This document shows positions 36,258 through 44,656 of a stretch of DNA of 64,000 nt, piece by piece; position 1 is the stretch's first letter, and each line of letters opens with the position of its first letter. Source of the stretch: Bryobacteraceae bacterium (lineage in GTDB: Bacteria; Acidobacteriota; Terriglobia; Bryobacterales; Bryobacteraceae); assembly GCA_041394945.1 (NCBI GenBank), contig JAWKHH010000002.1, positions 194,501 through 258,500 on the forward strand, in the 5' to 3' direction. Below the pieces are notes generated by a model. It ran no database searches, had not been told where the DNA came from, and saw only the letters and a program-made list of their open reading frames with translations. Made by a program: the position numbers and the translations under genes.

Positions 36258-38009
36258 CTATTCTTCGTCGACGTCGCCTTCGGCCGAGAGCGGTTCCGGG
36301 AACGTCACCGCCGTGCCCCACACGATGTTCGTGCCCCATACGATGTTGAAGCCCTGCATGTTGGACTTCCCCCATACCTCGTTGGCGCCCCACACGACGT
36401 TATTCGGCAGCAGCACCGAAGTGCCCCAGACCAGGTTCGTCCCCCACACGATGTTGGTTCCCCAAACGATGTTGGTTCCCCAGACGATGTTGTTGGCGAG
36501 CAGCGAAACCTTTCCGGTGTTCGAGTCGAACACCGCCTTCGGGGAAAGCGCGCGCGTTCCGGCCGGAGCGACCTCGGTGCTGTACAGGGCGGCGAGCGCA
36601 TCCATGTAGCCCGCTCCTACCGCGAAGATGTCCGACTGCAGCCCGTAGGTGGTCTTCGTCGGCTTGTGGTAGTAGCTGTCTTCCTGCGGCGTGGCGGCCT
36701 TTTGCGCGGTCAGCATGAGCCGGGCCTTCACCGTGTCCGGCGACAAGTTCGGCTCGCGGTCGAACATCAGGGCGACCACGCCGGCCACCATGGGCGCGGC
36801 CATGCTGGTGCCGCTCAATTTCAGGTACGGCGAGTTTGCGCTGCCGCCGCCCTGCTTGAAGTATTTCATCTTCACCACGGAACTCGGGTATTCCGTGGCC
36901 AGGAAGCTGCCCGGGGCGAGGCCGGCGACAATCTGGTTGCCGGGCGCCACCAGGTCCGGCTTGATCACCTGATCGATCAGCGTCGGGCCCTTCGATGAAT
37001 AGCTGGCCACGCGGTCGTCGGCGCGGGAATCGGTGCCGCGGTCCTTCATCGCGCCGACGGTGATCACCCACGGGCTGTTGCCGGGCGAGCCGATCGTGCC
37101 GTAGCCCTTCGTCTTCATCGAATTGTCGCGTCCGCGGTTGCCGGCGGCGGTGACGACGACGATGCCCGCCTGCCAGGCGCGTTCGGCGGCCTGGCACAGC
37201 GGATCGAGCGTGTAGCTCTCAAACACCTGGCGCCCGAGCGAGAGATTGATGACCTTGATGTTGTAGGTGTTCTTCAACTCGATGGCGCGGTCAATGGCGG
37301 CTACCACCGCCGCGTCCGTACCCGCTCCGTCGTCGCCGAGCACACGCAGGTTGATGATGTTCGCACTCGGCGCCGCGCCGATGAAACTGCGCGTGAATCC
37401 GGATCCGCTGGAAAGCGCGGCGTTGCTCGCGATGATGGTGGCGACGTGGGTGCCGTGGCCGTAGCCGTCGGTCGTGGATGGGTCTCCCTCCACGAAGCTC
37501 TCCGAGTAGACCAACCGGAGTGCGCCGTTGGCGTACAGATCGCCGTGCGGATTGACTCCGCTGTCGATCACGGCGACGCCGATTCCGGAGCCCTTGAAGC
37601 CCAGGTCATGGATGACGTCGGCGTAGACCGCCGGCACGGCGTGGTCGAGGCGGCGGGCGATCGCCCGGTTCGGCGTCACGAAGCGCACGCCTCGCGTCTT
37701 CGAAAGCCGGCCAAGGCGGCGGACCGGAATCCGCATGTTGACGGCCGGCAGGTTGACGAATTCCTTCTGGACAGTCCCGAGCGCATTGGTCTGCGCGACG
37801 CGGCTGTGAGGAACGCCGGGGTCGTATTGAACGATCACGTCCAGCATCCGGTCCGGCGAACTGGTGACCCCGGGTTCTTGGAGGTCGGCCGAAAGCTTGC
37901 TCGCATCGGGCGGCTCCACGGGTTCGGAGACGCCGCCACTCGAGGACGATTGCGCGAACGCCAACGTCGCGGCCAGCAGCGAGATTAGCAGTCGTTGTTT
38001 CGTACGCAT
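36258..38009 (-). CDS. Exported S8 (subtilisin-like) peptidase with VWG hexapeptide tail
   Basis: This 583-residue protein has a signal peptide (residues 1-20), an I9-like propeptide (VIVQYDPGVP...) and a full subtilisin triad: Asp149 in VAVIDSG, His185 in GYGHGTHVA, Ser402 in SGTSMAAP, with Asn291 of AAGNRG as oxyanion helper. Residues about 507-566 form ten 6-residue slots, eight of them N-x-VWG-x, before an acidic tail SAEGDVDEE. Similar Trp-rich tails occur on acidobacterial S8 peptidases, role unknown. The gene is transcribed from a TTGACG/TATACC promoter just upstream. Confidence 0.92.
   Translation of the reverse strand: MRTKQRLLISLLAATLAFAQSSSSGGVSEPVEPPDASKLSADLQEPGVTSSPDRMLDVIVQYDPGVPHSRVAQTNALGTVQKEFVNLPAVNMRIPVRRLGRLSKTRGVRFVTPNRAIARRLDHAVPAVYADVIHDLGFKGSGIGVAVIDSGVNPHGDLYANGALRLVYSESFVEGDPSTTDGYGHGTHVATIIASNAALSSGSGFTRSFIGAAPSANIINLRVLGDDGAGTDAAVVAAIDRAIELKNTYNIKVINLSLGRQVFESYTLDPLCQAAERAWQAGIVVVTAAGNRGRDNSMKTKGYGTIGSPGNSPWVITVGAMKDRGTDSRADDRVASYSSKGPTLIDQVIKPDLVAPGNQIVAGLAPGSFLATEYPSSVVKMKYFKQGGGSANSPYLKLSGTSMAAPMVAGVVALMFDREPNLSPDTVKARLMLTAQKAATPQEDSYYHKPTKTTYGLQSDIFAVGAGYMDALAALYSTEVAPAGTRALSPKAVFDSNTGKVSLLANNIVWGTNIVWGTNIVWGTNLVWGTSVLLPNNVVWGANEVWGKSNMQGFNIVWGTNIVWGTAVTFPEPLSAEGDVDEE
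36312..36491 (-). repeat. 18-base tandem repeat encoding VWG hexapeptides
   Basis: Ten consecutive 18-base units at the end of the subtilase gene encode NIVWGT three times, NLVWGT, SVLLPN, NVVWGA, NEVWGK, SNMQGF, NIVWGT and NIVWGT. The two units lacking VWG still keep the 6-residue register. At DNA level the units share a CCCCACACGATGTT-like core. Confidence 0.85.
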
Positions 38010-38050
38010 GACACTTCTTACCGGGCACGACCCGTACCAAACGGGAACGG

Positions 38051-38079
38051 GGTATAAGTACTGTGAAATGAGTCGTCAA
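38051..38079 (-). promoter_or_regulatory. Promoter of the subtilase gene
   Basis: On the minus strand TTGACG (38074-38079) and TATACC (38051-38056) are separated by exactly 17 bases. The start codon lies at 38009, giving a leader of about 35 bases. This is a good sigma-70-like promoter. Confidence 0.65.
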
Positions 38080-38112
38080 GAGTGGGATGGACTTGGACTT
38101 TGGCGGACAGGT

Positions 38113-38141
38113 TGTCGGGTAGGCGGACTTTTTGTCCGACA
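38113..38141. repeat. Nested inverted repeat in the subtilase/PilZ gap
   Basis: TGTCGG (38113-38118) pairs with CCGACA (38136-38141); inside it CGGAC (38124-38128) pairs with GTCCG (38134-38138) around TTTTT. A further GGCGGAC copy starts at 38102. It lies upstream of the subtilase promoter and about 85 bases before the PilZ start, so a regulator site for either gene is possible. Confidence 0.4.
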
Positions 38142-38224
38142 TTTGCGCCACAATAATTTTCCCAAGACTATTCCTCGCTTGCCGCCCGCTGCGGGCCGAT
38201 GAGAACCATGAGGGACCGATGGCC

Positions 38225-38578
38225 ATGGAGAAACGAACCGAGTCGAGAGTCGTACTGGGGCAGCCGGTGGAGTTGGCCGTGCTCGATGAAAACGCCGGAG
38301 CACGGGCGCCGATGCCGGCAAGCCTGGTCGACCTTTCCGGCCGCGGCGCGGGCCTCCTCGCCGCGCAGGCGATCGAACCCGACCGCGCCGTTCGCATGCG
38401 CTGGGGAGACCGCATGTTGCTCGGCGAAGTCTGCTACTGCGAGCCGCATTCGGACGGCTATCGCATCGGCCTGCAGTTCGAACACTCCCTCGTCCACCTG
38501 GAGGAACTCGAAAAGCTGCGCCAACGCCTGCTCGGAGAATCGGCCGAGACCATAGCGCCGTCCGTCCTGGCCGGCTGA
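38225..38578 (+). CDS. PilZ domain protein (c-di-GMP effector)
   Basis: This 117-residue protein is essentially one PilZ domain. The signature RTESR near the N-terminus matches RxxxR and DLSGRG matches the D/NxSxxG motif, so both halves of the c-di-GMP site are present. It probably changes partner activity when c-di-GMP binds; motility, polysaccharide and exopolymer export are usual outputs. I chose ATG 38225 (AGGGA about 9 bases upstream); ATG 38219 is an alternative. It is followed by the rmlD gene in the same direction. Confidence 0.88.
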   Translation: MEKRTESRVVLGQPVELAVLDENAGARAPMPASLVDLSGRGAGLLAAQAIEPDRAVRMRWGDRMLLGEVCYCEPHSDGYRIGLQFEHSLVHLEELEKLRQRLLGESAETIAPSVLAG

Positions 38579-38628
38579 GTCCTCCCACGAGCCCGGTAGC
38601 GGCCTGCCCGCGCGCTATCCTTACAGTG

Positions 38629-39555
38629 ATGCCAAACGCAGGGCCGCGCGACTCGGAGCGCGCGAACGGTTCCACGCGCAAAGTCGCGATCTTCGGTGCT
38701 GCCGGCCAATTGGGTGTCGAACTCGCCCGAGTCTTCGAGGACGCCGGCTACTCGGTGCTTCGCCTTACGCGATCCGAAGGTGATATCACCGACCTTGCCG
38801 TGGTCGAATCCCACCTTACTCGCTTCAGCCCCTCACTCGTGATCAATTCGGCCGCCTATAACATGGTCGACATCGCCGAAAAAGAAGCGCAAGCTGCTTA
38901 TATGGTCAACGGACTCGCGGTCCGCAACATGGCCATGGCCTGCCGCCAGTTGGACGCCCGCCTCGTCCATTTCTCCACCGACTACGTCTTCGACGGCCGC
39001 GCCGGTCGGCCCTACGTGGAAACCGATGACGTCCATCCGCTGGGGGCGTACGCTGTCTCCAAGCTCGCCGGCGAGCTATACGCGCAGGCCTACCTCGAGA
39101 AGCCTCTCATCATCCGGACCTCCGGCGTCTTCGGGCCCGGCGGTTTGAACACGCCGCGCGGCAACTTCGTCGAGTTGATGCTGCGCCTGGCGGCTGGCAG
39201 CCAGCCCATCCGCGTCGTCGAAGACCATGTGGCCTCGCCGACCTACGCGCCCGCGCTCGCCGCCCGAACGCTTGCACTTGTGGATGCCGGGGCGAGCGGC
39301 GTCTATCACGCCGGCGGCGGCGCCCCCGTCTCCTGGTACGACTACGCGCGAATCATCTTCCGCCTCGCCGGTCTCAAACCGGAACTACGGGCCACCAACG
39401 AACGCGAGTATCGCACCGCCGCCCGCCGCCCGAAATACTCCGCTTTGTCGAACGCAAAGATGGAGAAAGCGGGCATCGCGCCGATGCCGCCGCTCGAAGA
39501 GGCGGTGGCCGCCTACCTGGAGGCGCGCAAGGCGGCGAGTATGCTGAAGGCATGA
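38629..39555 (+). CDS. rmlD: dTDP-4-dehydrorhamnose reductase-like protein (RmlD)
   Basis: The 308-residue protein is an extended short-chain reductase. It has GAAGQLG nucleotide binding, the STDYVFDG motif, YAVSKLAGE with the catalytic Tyr/Lys, RTSGVFGPGG and VVEDHVASPTYAPALA. RmlD makes dTDP-L-rhamnose, a precursor for cell-surface polysaccharide. It has a short N-terminal extension. Start is ATG 38629 (GTG 38626 also possible). Its last 4 bases overlap the start of the histidine kinase gene, so surface-sugar synthesis and a sensor are co-translated. No rmlABC genes are in this window, so another NDP-sugar reductase role cannot be excluded. Confidence 0.8.
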   Translation: MPNAGPRDSERANGSTRKVAIFGAAGQLGVELARVFEDAGYSVLRLTRSEGDITDLAVVESHLTRFSPSLVINSAAYNMVDIAEKEAQAAYMVNGLAVRNMAMACRQLDARLVHFSTDYVFDGRAGRPYVETDDVHPLGAYAVSKLAGELYAQAYLEKPLIIRTSGVFGPGGLNTPRGNFVELMLRLAAGSQPIRVVEDHVASPTYAPALAARTLALVDAGASGVYHAGGGAPVSWYDYARIIFRLAGLKPELRATNEREYRTAARRPKYSALSNAKMEKAGIAPMPPLEEAVAAYLEARKAASMLKA

Positions 39556-40454
39556 GTCTCCGGCGGCACCGTAAGGCCGTCTTCATCGCCCTCGGCACAG
39601 CCACCGTCCTCGTGGCGGTGGGAATGAACGTAAGCTGGATCGTGCTCAACTGGCGCGAAGGCGTGAAGCTGGCGCTCGGCGCGGTGCTGTTCACCGTCAT
39701 CATCGCCGGCGTGGTGCTCAACACCGCGTTCCTGGTGCGCGAGATCCGGCGAAATGAGCAGCACAACAACTTCATCAATGCCGTCACGCACGAATTGAAG
39801 ACGCCGGTCGCCTCCATTCGCCTCTATCTCGAAACACTCAAGACCCGCCCCGTCGACGAGGCCAAGCGGCGGCAGTTCTACGACATCATGCTCGAGGATT
39901 CCGACCGCCTGCTCGAGACCATCGAGCAGGTGTTGCGCGCCGGACAGGAGACGTCGGGCCGCCACCCGGAACCGGTGCTGGTGAATCTCGCCGAGACCAT
40001 CGAACACAGCCTGACGCTCGCGCGCAGCCGCCACCACCTGGCCGGCGACGCGCTCGAGTTCGTCAACCGGCTTCCGGCCGGCGCGACCGTGCTCGGCGAC
40101 CCCGACGATCTCCGCGTCGCGCTTCTGAATCTGGTCGACAACGCCGTGAAATACTCCGGGCAGACGGTGGCCGTCGCCGTCGAACTGGCGCGCGGTGAGC
40201 GCGGCCGCTACCTGGTGAATGTGCGGGATCAGGGAATCGGCATCCCGACCCACGAACTCAAGCCCATCTTCGAACGATTCCACCGCATCCGAAACGCCGC
40301 CACGGCGCGGGTGAAGGGCACCGGACTCGGGCTGTTCATCGTGAATTCCATCGCCAAGCGCCATCGCGGCCGCGTTTACGCCGCGAGCGAAGGCAGCGGG
40401 CTCGGCAGCACGTTCACGCTCGAACTGCCGCCGGCTCAGGAAAAGGAGAGCTAG
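39552..40454 (+). CDS. Intramembrane-sensing histidine kinase
   Basis: This 300-residue kinase has two membrane helices (about residues 9-32 and 39-61) with only a handful of residues between them, so it has no periplasmic sensor domain. The H-box VTHELKTP places the phosphorylated His at residue 80. The ATPase domain has the N-box LLNLVDNAVKYS, G1 RDQGIGIP and G2 GTGLGLFI. It resembles intramembrane-sensing kinases that detect envelope stress. Its ATG is in the 4-base overlap with rmlD, and the response regulator follows with no gap. Confidence 0.92.
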   Translation: MSLRRHRKAVFIALGTATVLVAVGMNVSWIVLNWREGVKLALGAVLFTVIIAGVVLNTAFLVREIRRNEQHNNFINAVTHELKTPVASIRLYLETLKTRPVDEAKRRQFYDIMLEDSDRLLETIEQVLRAGQETSGRHPEPVLVNLAETIEHSLTLARSRHHLAGDALEFVNRLPAGATVLGDPDDLRVALLNLVDNAVKYSGQTVAVAVELARGERGRYLVNVRDQGIGIPTHELKPIFERFHRIRNAATARVKGTGLGLFIVNSIAKRHRGRVYAASEGSGLGSTFTLELPPAQEKES

Positions 40455-41159
40455 GTGGCCCGCGTGCTCGTCGTGGAAGACGAGGGACACCTGGCCGACG
40501 GGCTCCGCTACAACCTCGAGGCCGAGGGCTACGATGTCGAATGCGTCGAGACCGGGGAGTCGGCTCTGGAAGCCCTCGCCGGAACGCCGGACTTCCAGGT
40601 CATCATTCTCGATGTGATGCTGCCCGGCATCGACGGATTCGAGGTGGCTCGCAGGCTGCGCGCCGAACGCCGGTTCACCCCCATCCTGATGCTCACGGCG
40701 CGGGGCCGCAGCCAGGACGTGATGCAGGGTTTTGCCGCCGGCGCCGACGACTACCTGCCGAAGCCGTTCGAACTCTCCATCCTGCTGGTGCGCCTCCACG
40801 CGTTGCTCCGCCGCCTCGATTGGAACCGGGAGCCTGCCCCGGAAACGAAGGCGGCCGGCGATGTATTCGAGTTCGCCGGCAGGCGCCTGGACTTCCAGAA
40901 TCTCGAATTGACGTGGAACGGCAAAGCCATGCGCCTCACGATGATGGAGGTGCAACTGCTCCGGTTTCTAATCGACCGCCGCGGACAAGTGGTCTCGCGC
41001 AAGACTCTGCTCGAGCAGGTGTGGGGGGTGCACGAGGATACCGACACGCGGGCGATCGATAACTTCATCGCCCGGCTGCGGAAGTATATCGAGGACGAAC
41101 CGGCGCAGCCGCGCCACTTGCTGACCGTCCGCGGCGTCGGCTATCGGTTCGAAGCCTGA
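40455..41159 (+). CDS. OmpR-family response regulator
   Basis: The 234-residue protein has a receiver domain with the phospho-acceptor Asp53 (ILDVMLPG) and acidic EDE pocket at residues 8-10, the LTARG and PKPFEL motifs, and a winged-helix DNA-binding domain ending GVGYRFEA. It is the partner of the kinase directly upstream: the GTG start follows that gene's TAG immediately. Targets are unknown; its own operon (rmlD and surface-polysaccharide genes) is a reasonable guess. Confidence 0.95.
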   Translation: MARVLVVEDEGHLADGLRYNLEAEGYDVECVETGESALEALAGTPDFQVIILDVMLPGIDGFEVARRLRAERRFTPILMLTARGRSQDVMQGFAAGADDYLPKPFELSILLVRLHALLRRLDWNREPAPETKAAGDVFEFAGRRLDFQNLELTWNGKAMRLTMMEVQLLRFLIDRRGQVVSRKTLLEQVWGVHEDTDTRAIDNFIARLRKYIEDEPAQPRHLLTVRGVGYRFEA

Positions 41160-41169
41160 TCCACCGCGC

Positions 41170-42156
41170 TCACAACTCGACGACCACCTTCCCCATCACA
41201 CGACGCCCGGTGAAAGACAGCAGTCCCTCGACGGCGTTCTCCATCGAATACGTGTGGGCGATCACCGGCCGGATCTGGCCTGCTTCGTACATGCGCGAAA
41301 GCTCGGCATGGGCATCGGCGGCGTAACGGGGATGGGCCAGCACGTGGTTGCCCCAGAGAACGCCCACCACCGACATGTTCTTGAGGAGGATCCGGTTGGC
41401 GGCGATCGTGGGGATTCGTCCGCTCGCGAAACCGACGACGAGCAGCCGCCCGCCGGGGGCGATGCACTTGGTCGACAGATCGAAAATGTCGCCTCCCACC
41501 GGATCGTAGACCAGATCGACGCCGCCCGCGTAGCGGCTGGCTCCGGTGATCTGGCGGACCTGGTCGACCCAATCCGGAGTGGAGTAGTTGAGCGCCACCT
41601 CGGCGCCCTGGGCCCGGGCGAACGAGAGTTTCTCCTCGCTCGATGCAGTCGCGATCACCCGCGCGCCCCACGCCCGGCCGATCTGGATGGCCGACATTCC
41701 CACGCCGCTCGCGGCGGCGTGCACGAGCAGCCATTCGCCGGGGCGGAGCTGGCCGCGCTCGCGCAGCGCGAATAGCGACGTCTGGTAAACGATTGGCAGC
41801 GCGGCGCCCTCGGCGAAACTCATACCGCGAGCCATGTGGAAAACGTTGGTTGCCTTACAGACCGTGTAGTCGGCGAGGGCATTGAGCATCGGCGCGCCAA
41901 CCACGCGGTCTCCGGGGCGGAACGTGGTGACCCCGACTCCGGTTCGTTCCACTTCGCCGGCCAGTTCTGCGCCCGGCGTGAAAGGGAACGGCGGCTTCAC
42001 CTGGTACTTGCCCTGGATCTGCAGGACATCGAAGAAGTTCAGGCTGACGGCGCGGTTGCGGACGAGAACCTCGCCCGGTCCCGGCTCCGGCACGCGCGCG
42101 TCGCGCAGTCCGATCGAATCGGGTTCCCCCCATTGTTCGACGATCCAAGCTCTCAT
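41170..42156 (-). CDS. NADPH:quinone oxidoreductase-like protein
   Basis: This 328-residue medium-chain dehydrogenase lacks the zinc-binding cysteines. It has SLNFFDVLQIQGKY, FTPGAELAGEV, GDRVVG, HAAASGVGMSAIQIGRAWGARVIATA (NADPH-binding) and a C-terminal TGRRVMGKVVVEL, typical of zeta-crystallin-type quinone reductases. It likely reduces quinones or enones in the cytoplasm. It converges on the response regulator gene with 10 bases between and diverges from the gene at 42213. Confidence 0.9.
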   Translation of the reverse strand: MRAWIVEQWGEPDSIGLRDARVPEPGPGEVLVRNRAVSLNFFDVLQIQGKYQVKPPFPFTPGAELAGEVERTGVGVTTFRPGDRVVGAPMLNALADYTVCKATNVFHMARGMSFAEGAALPIVYQTSLFALRERGQLRPGEWLLVHAAASGVGMSAIQIGRAWGARVIATASSEEKLSFARAQGAEVALNYSTPDWVDQVRQITGASRYAGGVDLVYDPVGGDIFDLSTKCIAPGGRLLVVGFASGRIPTIAANRILLKNMSVVGVLWGNHVLAHPRYAADAHAELSRMYEAGQIRPVIAHTYSMENAVEGLLSFTGRRVMGKVVVEL

Positions 42157-42212
42157 TCCCGGTAGAAACTCCCTCGCGACCGGCAGGACCCGAGCGGTGT
42201 TACAGTGTTCAG

Positions 42213-42839
42213 GTGAATCACTCGACGGCGGTGATCCTGCTCATGTCTATCCTACCCTTAGGAGCACAGCCAACGGCCGGACGGCCGGGGCTCCTGTTCC
42301 GGGAAGACTGGAAGGAAACCCCGGCCGAGAAGCCTGTGACGCAGGCGCATGTCGCCAACGGAAAGCTGGTTCTGGTTCTCTACGGGCCTGGAAAGATCGG
42401 CATCAAGAAAAGCCACCACGACCGTCCGGCCGACGATCCCTACTACATCTGGTCCGGCGAGGCGCCCGGAAACTGGGCCGTGGCGCTGCGGCTGCGCGAA
42501 GGGCTGGTGGATCTGTCCGGGCAGGCGAAAATCAGATGGCGCAGCAAGCAGGCCGGATTCCGGCAACTGCGCGTCATACTGAAGCTCCCCGACGGGTCGT
42601 GGGTGGTGGGCGCGGAGGCCGATCCGCCGTCGGTGGATTGGCGCGAGTTCGAGTTCGTACTGGCAGGGATGTCCTGGCGGCGCCTGAACGTGGATACGGC
42701 AACCGAATCGAAGTGGGTGGCCGCTCCGGACCTTTCCCGTGTGGCCGAAATCGGGTTTACCGACCTCATGCCGGGCGGGGGCAGCGACGCGTGTTCCCGG
42801 CTGGATTGGATCGAGGTCTATGGGAGGCTCGCTCAATGA
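42213..42839 (+). CDS. Exported protein of unknown function
   Basis: This 208-residue protein has a signal-like N-terminus (AVILLMSILPLGAQ) and a beta-rich body with REDWKETPAE, VANGKLVLVLYGP, NWAVALRLREG and a final acidic RLDWIEVYG, which fits a jelly-roll or concanavalin-like fold of the DUF1080 type. Function is unknown. The start is GTG 42213 or the ATG 30 bases later. Its stop overlaps the start of the ACE-like peptidase gene by 4 bases, so the two are co-translated and may act on the same material. Confidence 0.6.
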   Translation: MNHSTAVILLMSILPLGAQPTAGRPGLLFREDWKETPAEKPVTQAHVANGKLVLVLYGPGKIGIKKSHHDRPADDPYYIWSGEAPGNWAVALRLREGLVDLSGQAKIRWRSKQAGFRQLRVILKLPDGSWVVGAEADPPSVDWREFEFVLAGMSWRRLNVDTATESKWVAAPDLSRVAEIGFTDLMPGGGSDACSRLDWIEVYGRLAQ

Positions 42840-44656
42840 GATCGCCTCGCACCGCCGCTGCCGCGGCCGTCGGGTTCGGCGCCATGCTCGCCGCCGGGTG
42901 CAACACCTTCTCGGCCTCGGCGGACCCGCGCGTCGACGCCGCCAACTTCCTCAAAATGTACAACGCCATCGATCAGCGGCTGTACACCAACGCATCGGAA
43001 TCCGAGTGGCGCTCCTCCACCGACGTCAACGACCAGCACACCGGCGAGCGGATCGGCGCCGACAACGCGCTGGCGGCGTTCCGTGGCAGCCGCTATGTCA
43101 TTGAGGGGGCGAGAAAGCATCTCGGTTTGCGGGCTCAGTTGGGCGAAATCGAATTCCGGGAACTCGACAAGATCCTGCTGAACGCGGCCGAATCGCCCGG
43201 CACCATTCCGGACACCGTGCGGGCGCGCATTGAGGGCGAAGCGCGCCTGGCCGCCACGCTCGACGGGTTCACGTTCTGTCTGGACAAGCCTCTGCCGCCT
43301 TGCGCGAGTCCGGTGACGCCGAACGACATCGACGATATGCTGGCGAAGTCGCGAGACCTCCGGCAGCGGCAAAAATACTGGGAGGTTTCGAAGCAGTCCG
43401 GGCTCGCGCTGCGGGACGGGCTTGTGCGGATTCGCGACCTGCGCAATCGCGTGGCCAAGGAGTTGGGCTACACCTCGTACTTCCACCTCCAGGTGGCCGA
43501 CTACGGGATGACCGTGAAGGAGATGGTCGACTTCATGGACAAGGCGGCCGCCGACGCGAAGCCTCTCTACGACCAGCTCTACACCTTTGCGAGGTTCAAG
43601 CTCGCCCAGCGCTACAAGCAGGGAGTGCCGGAGAAGATTCCGGCGCACTGGATCGGCAATCGGTGGGGCCAGGAATGGCCGGGGATCGTCGAAAGCGTGG
43701 ACCTCGATCCCCTGTTCGAAGGCCGAACGCCGCAATGGATCGTCGAACAGTCCGAGCGTTTCTACACGTCCCTCGGTATGCCCGCTCTCCCGAAATCATT
43801 CTGGGAGAAGAGCGACCTCTACCAGTTGCCGGCCACCTCCAAACGCAAGAAGAATACGCATGCCTCGGCCTGGCATATCGACCGGGCATCCGATGTTCGC
43901 AGCCTGATGAGCGTGGCGCCCAACTTCTATTGGTTCCAGACCTCGCACCACGAGTTGGGGCATGTTTACTACTACATGCTGTACTCGAATCCCGAGGTGC
44001 CTCCCACGCTGCGGGAAGGCCTGAACAGGGCTTTTCACGAGGCCGTCGGCGACCTGATCGGCATCGCCGCGCAACAGGAGCCGTACCTCCGGCAGATCGG
44101 CGTGATGCCAGAGTCGATGAAGATCGACGAGACGCAGTACCTGTTGAGCCAGGCGTTCGAGACGATCGTGTTCCTGCCGTGGTCGGCCGGCGTGATGACG
44201 CACTTCGAGCAGGATCTGTATGAGCAGTCGCTGCCGGCGGACCGCCTGAACGAGCGCTGGTGGCACTACGTCAACCGCTACCAGGGGCTCGCCGCTCCCG
44301 GTCCTCGTCCGCCGGACTCGTGCGACGCGTGCACAAAGACGCACATCATCGACGATCCGGCCCAGTATTACGACTACGCAATGGCGTTCCTGATCAAGTA
44401 CCAGCTTCACGACTACATCGCGCGCCAGATCCTGAAACAGGATCCGCACAAGTGCAACTATTACGGCAACAAGGAAGTGGGGCGGTGGCTCTCTGACCTG
44501 CTGAAGATAGGCGCCACCCGCGACTGGCGGCAGGTGATGAAAGAGAAGACCGGCGAAGACATCAGTTCGCGCGCGATGCTCGAGTACTTCAAGCCCCTCG
44601 AGGCCTACCTGACTCGGGAGAACGCGGTGCTGATCGCCAAGCCCTCGCGGCCGTAG
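42836..44656 (+). CDS. M2 family (ACE-like) peptidyl-dipeptidase lipoprotein
   Basis: This 606-residue protein is a homologue of angiotensin-converting enzyme. The zinc site HHELGH has the HExxH at residues 372-376, and the third ligand Glu402 lies in FHEAVGD, two residues farther than in the human enzyme. LREGLNRAFHEAVGD and YYDYAMAFLIKYQLHDYIARQI follow. The N-terminus (MLAAGC near residues 16-22) carries a lipobox, so it is a membrane-anchored lipoprotein. It removes C-terminal dipeptides from peptides outside the cytoplasm. Start ATG 42836 overlaps the upstream gene (ATGA). Confidence 0.93.
   Translation: MRSPRTAAAAAVGFGAMLAAGCNTFSASADPRVDAANFLKMYNAIDQRLYTNASESEWRSSTDVNDQHTGERIGADNALAAFRGSRYVIEGARKHLGLRAQLGEIEFRELDKILLNAAESPGTIPDTVRARIEGEARLAATLDGFTFCLDKPLPPCASPVTPNDIDDMLAKSRDLRQRQKYWEVSKQSGLALRDGLVRIRDLRNRVAKELGYTSYFHLQVADYGMTVKEMVDFMDKAAADAKPLYDQLYTFARFKLAQRYKQGVPEKIPAHWIGNRWGQEWPGIVESVDLDPLFEGRTPQWIVEQSERFYTSLGMPALPKSFWEKSDLYQLPATSKRKKNTHASAWHIDRASDVRSLMSVAPNFYWFQTSHHELGHVYYYMLYSNPEVPPTLREGLNRAFHEAVGDLIGIAAQQEPYLRQIGVMPESMKIDETQYLLSQAFETIVFLPWSAGVMTHFEQDLYEQSLPADRLNERWWHYVNRYQGLAAPGPRPPDSCDACTKTHIIDDPAQYYDYAMAFLIKYQLHDYIARQILKQDPHKCNYYGNKEVGRWLSDLLKIGATRDWRQVMKEKTGEDISSRAMLEYFKPLEAYLTRENAVLIAKPSRP

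Noticed and set aside
36312..36491. CRISPR array
   Set aside because: Repeats are directly adjacent 18-base coding units without spacers and encode VWG hexapeptides in frame.
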